From contig JAKOSS010000411.1 of assembly GCA_029777145.1 (NCBI GenBank), positions 1-6,410 on the forward strand: DNA of 6,410 nt, given 5' to 3'. The position numbers and the translations under genes are program-made. Of the stretch, positions 5,674 through 6,410 are shown piece after piece (positions within the stretch are counted from its first letter, which is position 1; every line of letters starts with the position of its first letter). The DNA is from Acidobacteriota bacterium. Its GTDB lineage: Bacteria > Acidobacteriota > Blastocatellia > Pyrinomonadales > Pyrinomonadaceae. The notes below the pieces were generated by a model that searched no databases, was not told the origin of the DNA, and worked only from the letters and a program-made list of their open reading frames with translations.

Positions 5674-6410
5674 CAGGCTTCCACGATCATGATCCGGTTG
5701 TTTCCGGAATCGGCGGCCGCCAAACGGCCGTTGTGCAGATGAATGCCGTAAACCCAGCAGAGCGTGTCGCGGTCGACCATTTTCCAGCGGTTCTCGCCGT
5801 TTTCGTCGAAGCTGACCTGTCCGAAGACGCCGTCGGCCGGCATGAACGCTCCCGATCGCGGAAGTTCGTCCCAGAATAATACCCGATTGTTGGCGGTGTC
5901 GGCGACGGCGATCACATTTCCGTCGACGGCGATCGAGTATGGAAAACGAAGGCGTGAAGGACCTTGCTTAATGTATGGAAACTCGCCGTTCTTTTCGAAA
6001 TTCTCCTGTCCGATGACGAGGTCGGCGTCGCGGTCCGAATCGAGCGTCCCGTTCCAGCCGAGAACGCGGTGATTTCCGGCGTCGGCGAAATAGACCGTTT
6101 CGGAGTTTCCGGCGATGTCATGCACCCAGCGAAATCTCTTGGCACTCGCTTCGTTCGTCAATCCGCGGTTCTCGAGATTCGTTTCGAAATCATCCTGACC
6201 GATGACGAAATCGGCGGGCTGATCGGCTTCGGGAATGCCGTTCCAACCGACGACGCGGCGGTTTCCGGTATCGGCGACGTAGAACTTACCGTTCACGAAA
6301 TTGAACCCGTAACACCAGTAAAGCGAATCACTTGCGCAACCGGCGCGGCCGCGGTTCTCGGTGATCGATTCGAGATCCGGATGCCCGATCACGTAGTCGG
6401 GCGGTGCGAA
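5673..6410 (-). CDS. NHL-repeat beta-propeller protein, 5'-truncated by the window
   Basis: The frame is open to the right edge, so the 245 visible residues are the C-terminal part of a longer protein. A GTG at 6392 is unlikely to be the start, because the residues upstream (FAPPDY) continue the repeat consensus, matching the later QPADFVIGQ. Four repeat junctions are visible at roughly 50-70-residue spacing: DYVIGHPD, DFVIGQDD, DLVIGQEN and DGVFGQVS. They are matched by blade motifs VADTGNRRVVGWNG, FADAGNHRVLGWNG, VADTANNRVLFWDE and AADSGNNRIMIVEA. This is the NHL pattern, which folds as a beta-propeller and usually serves binding rather than catalysis. Because the N-terminus is missing, a signal peptide cannot be judged. 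Its TGA overlaps the hypF ATG (TGATG), so the two are probably translationally coupled. I recall NHL proteins near some high-affinity [NiFe]-hydrogenase clusters, but cannot check it here. The molecular role is unknown. Confidence 0.9.
   Translation of the reverse strand, partial: FAPPDYVIGHPDLESITENRGRAGCASDSLYWCYGFNFVNGKFYVADTGNRRVVGWNGIPEADQPADFVIGQDDFETNLENRGLTNEASAKRFRWVHDIAGNSETVYFADAGNHRVLGWNGTLDSDRDADLVIGQENFEKNGEFPYIKQGPSRLRFPYSIAVDGNVIAVADTANNRVLFWDELPRSGAFMPADGVFGQVSFDENGENRWKMVDRDTLCWVYGIHLHNGRLAAADSGNNRIMIVEA

Noticed and set aside
5673..6392. GTG at 6392 as the start of the NHL gene
   Set aside because: The frame stays open to 6410, and the upstream residues match the repeat consensus, so the gene continues beyond the window.

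Overview
The window is a densely packed stretch of bacterial chromosome in which every supported gene lies on the minus strand, so the operon reads from the right end (6410) to the left end (1). Its core is a [NiFe]-hydrogenase maturation set in the order hypF, hypC, hypD. Upstream of hypF is the 3' part of an NHL-repeat (beta-propeller) gene. Downstream of hypD come a small putative lipoprotein, a phosphoglycolate-phosphatase-like HAD hydrolase, and the first 150 codons of a single-pass membrane protein that runs off the window. Most junctions are very tight: TGATG between the NHL gene and hypF, a 4-base gap after hypD, then two successive ATGA overlaps. Only hypF-hypC and hypC-hypD have spacers of about 100 bases or more, and both are built largely from repeats.

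The composition is moderately GC-rich and the genome is rich in interspersed repeats. Short palindromes of the GCAAGCG-GGA-CGCTTGC and CCGCC-TGAA-GGCGG types and heptamer GGATTTT arrays, together with hyp genes beside an NHL protein, suggest an Acidobacteriota member, probably near Blastocatellia/Pyrinomonadaceae. This placement is inference from gene content and remembered repeat style, not from a marker gene.

Layout (minus strand): 6410-5673 NHL protein, 5'-truncated by the window; 5673-3220 hypF; 3219-3120 spacer made of repeats; 3119-2838 hypC; 2837-2724 spacer occupied by a hairpin repeat; 2723-1623 hypD; 1618-1184 lipoprotein; 1187-447 HAD phosphatase; 450-1 membrane protein, 3'-truncated. 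HypF makes the carbamoyl/cyanide precursor. HypC and HypD form the scaffold that carries the Fe(CN)2CO unit to the hydrogenase large subunit. hypE, hypA, hypB and the hydrogenase structural genes are not in the window. There is no gene-free stretch over 300 bases, no rRNA, tRNA or CRISPR, and no convincing promoter or terminator.

The most unusual content is a family of hairpin elements of about 120 bp with arms of GGATTTT heptamers. One copy is inserted in frame inside hypF (40 codons). One fills the hypC-hypD spacer, supplies the hypC stop and ends two bases before the hypD start. A lone arm supplies the hypF stop, and a degenerate relative forms a linker in hypF. A perfect GGATTTT array has no stop in any of the six frames, which may explain why it is tolerated in coding sequence.
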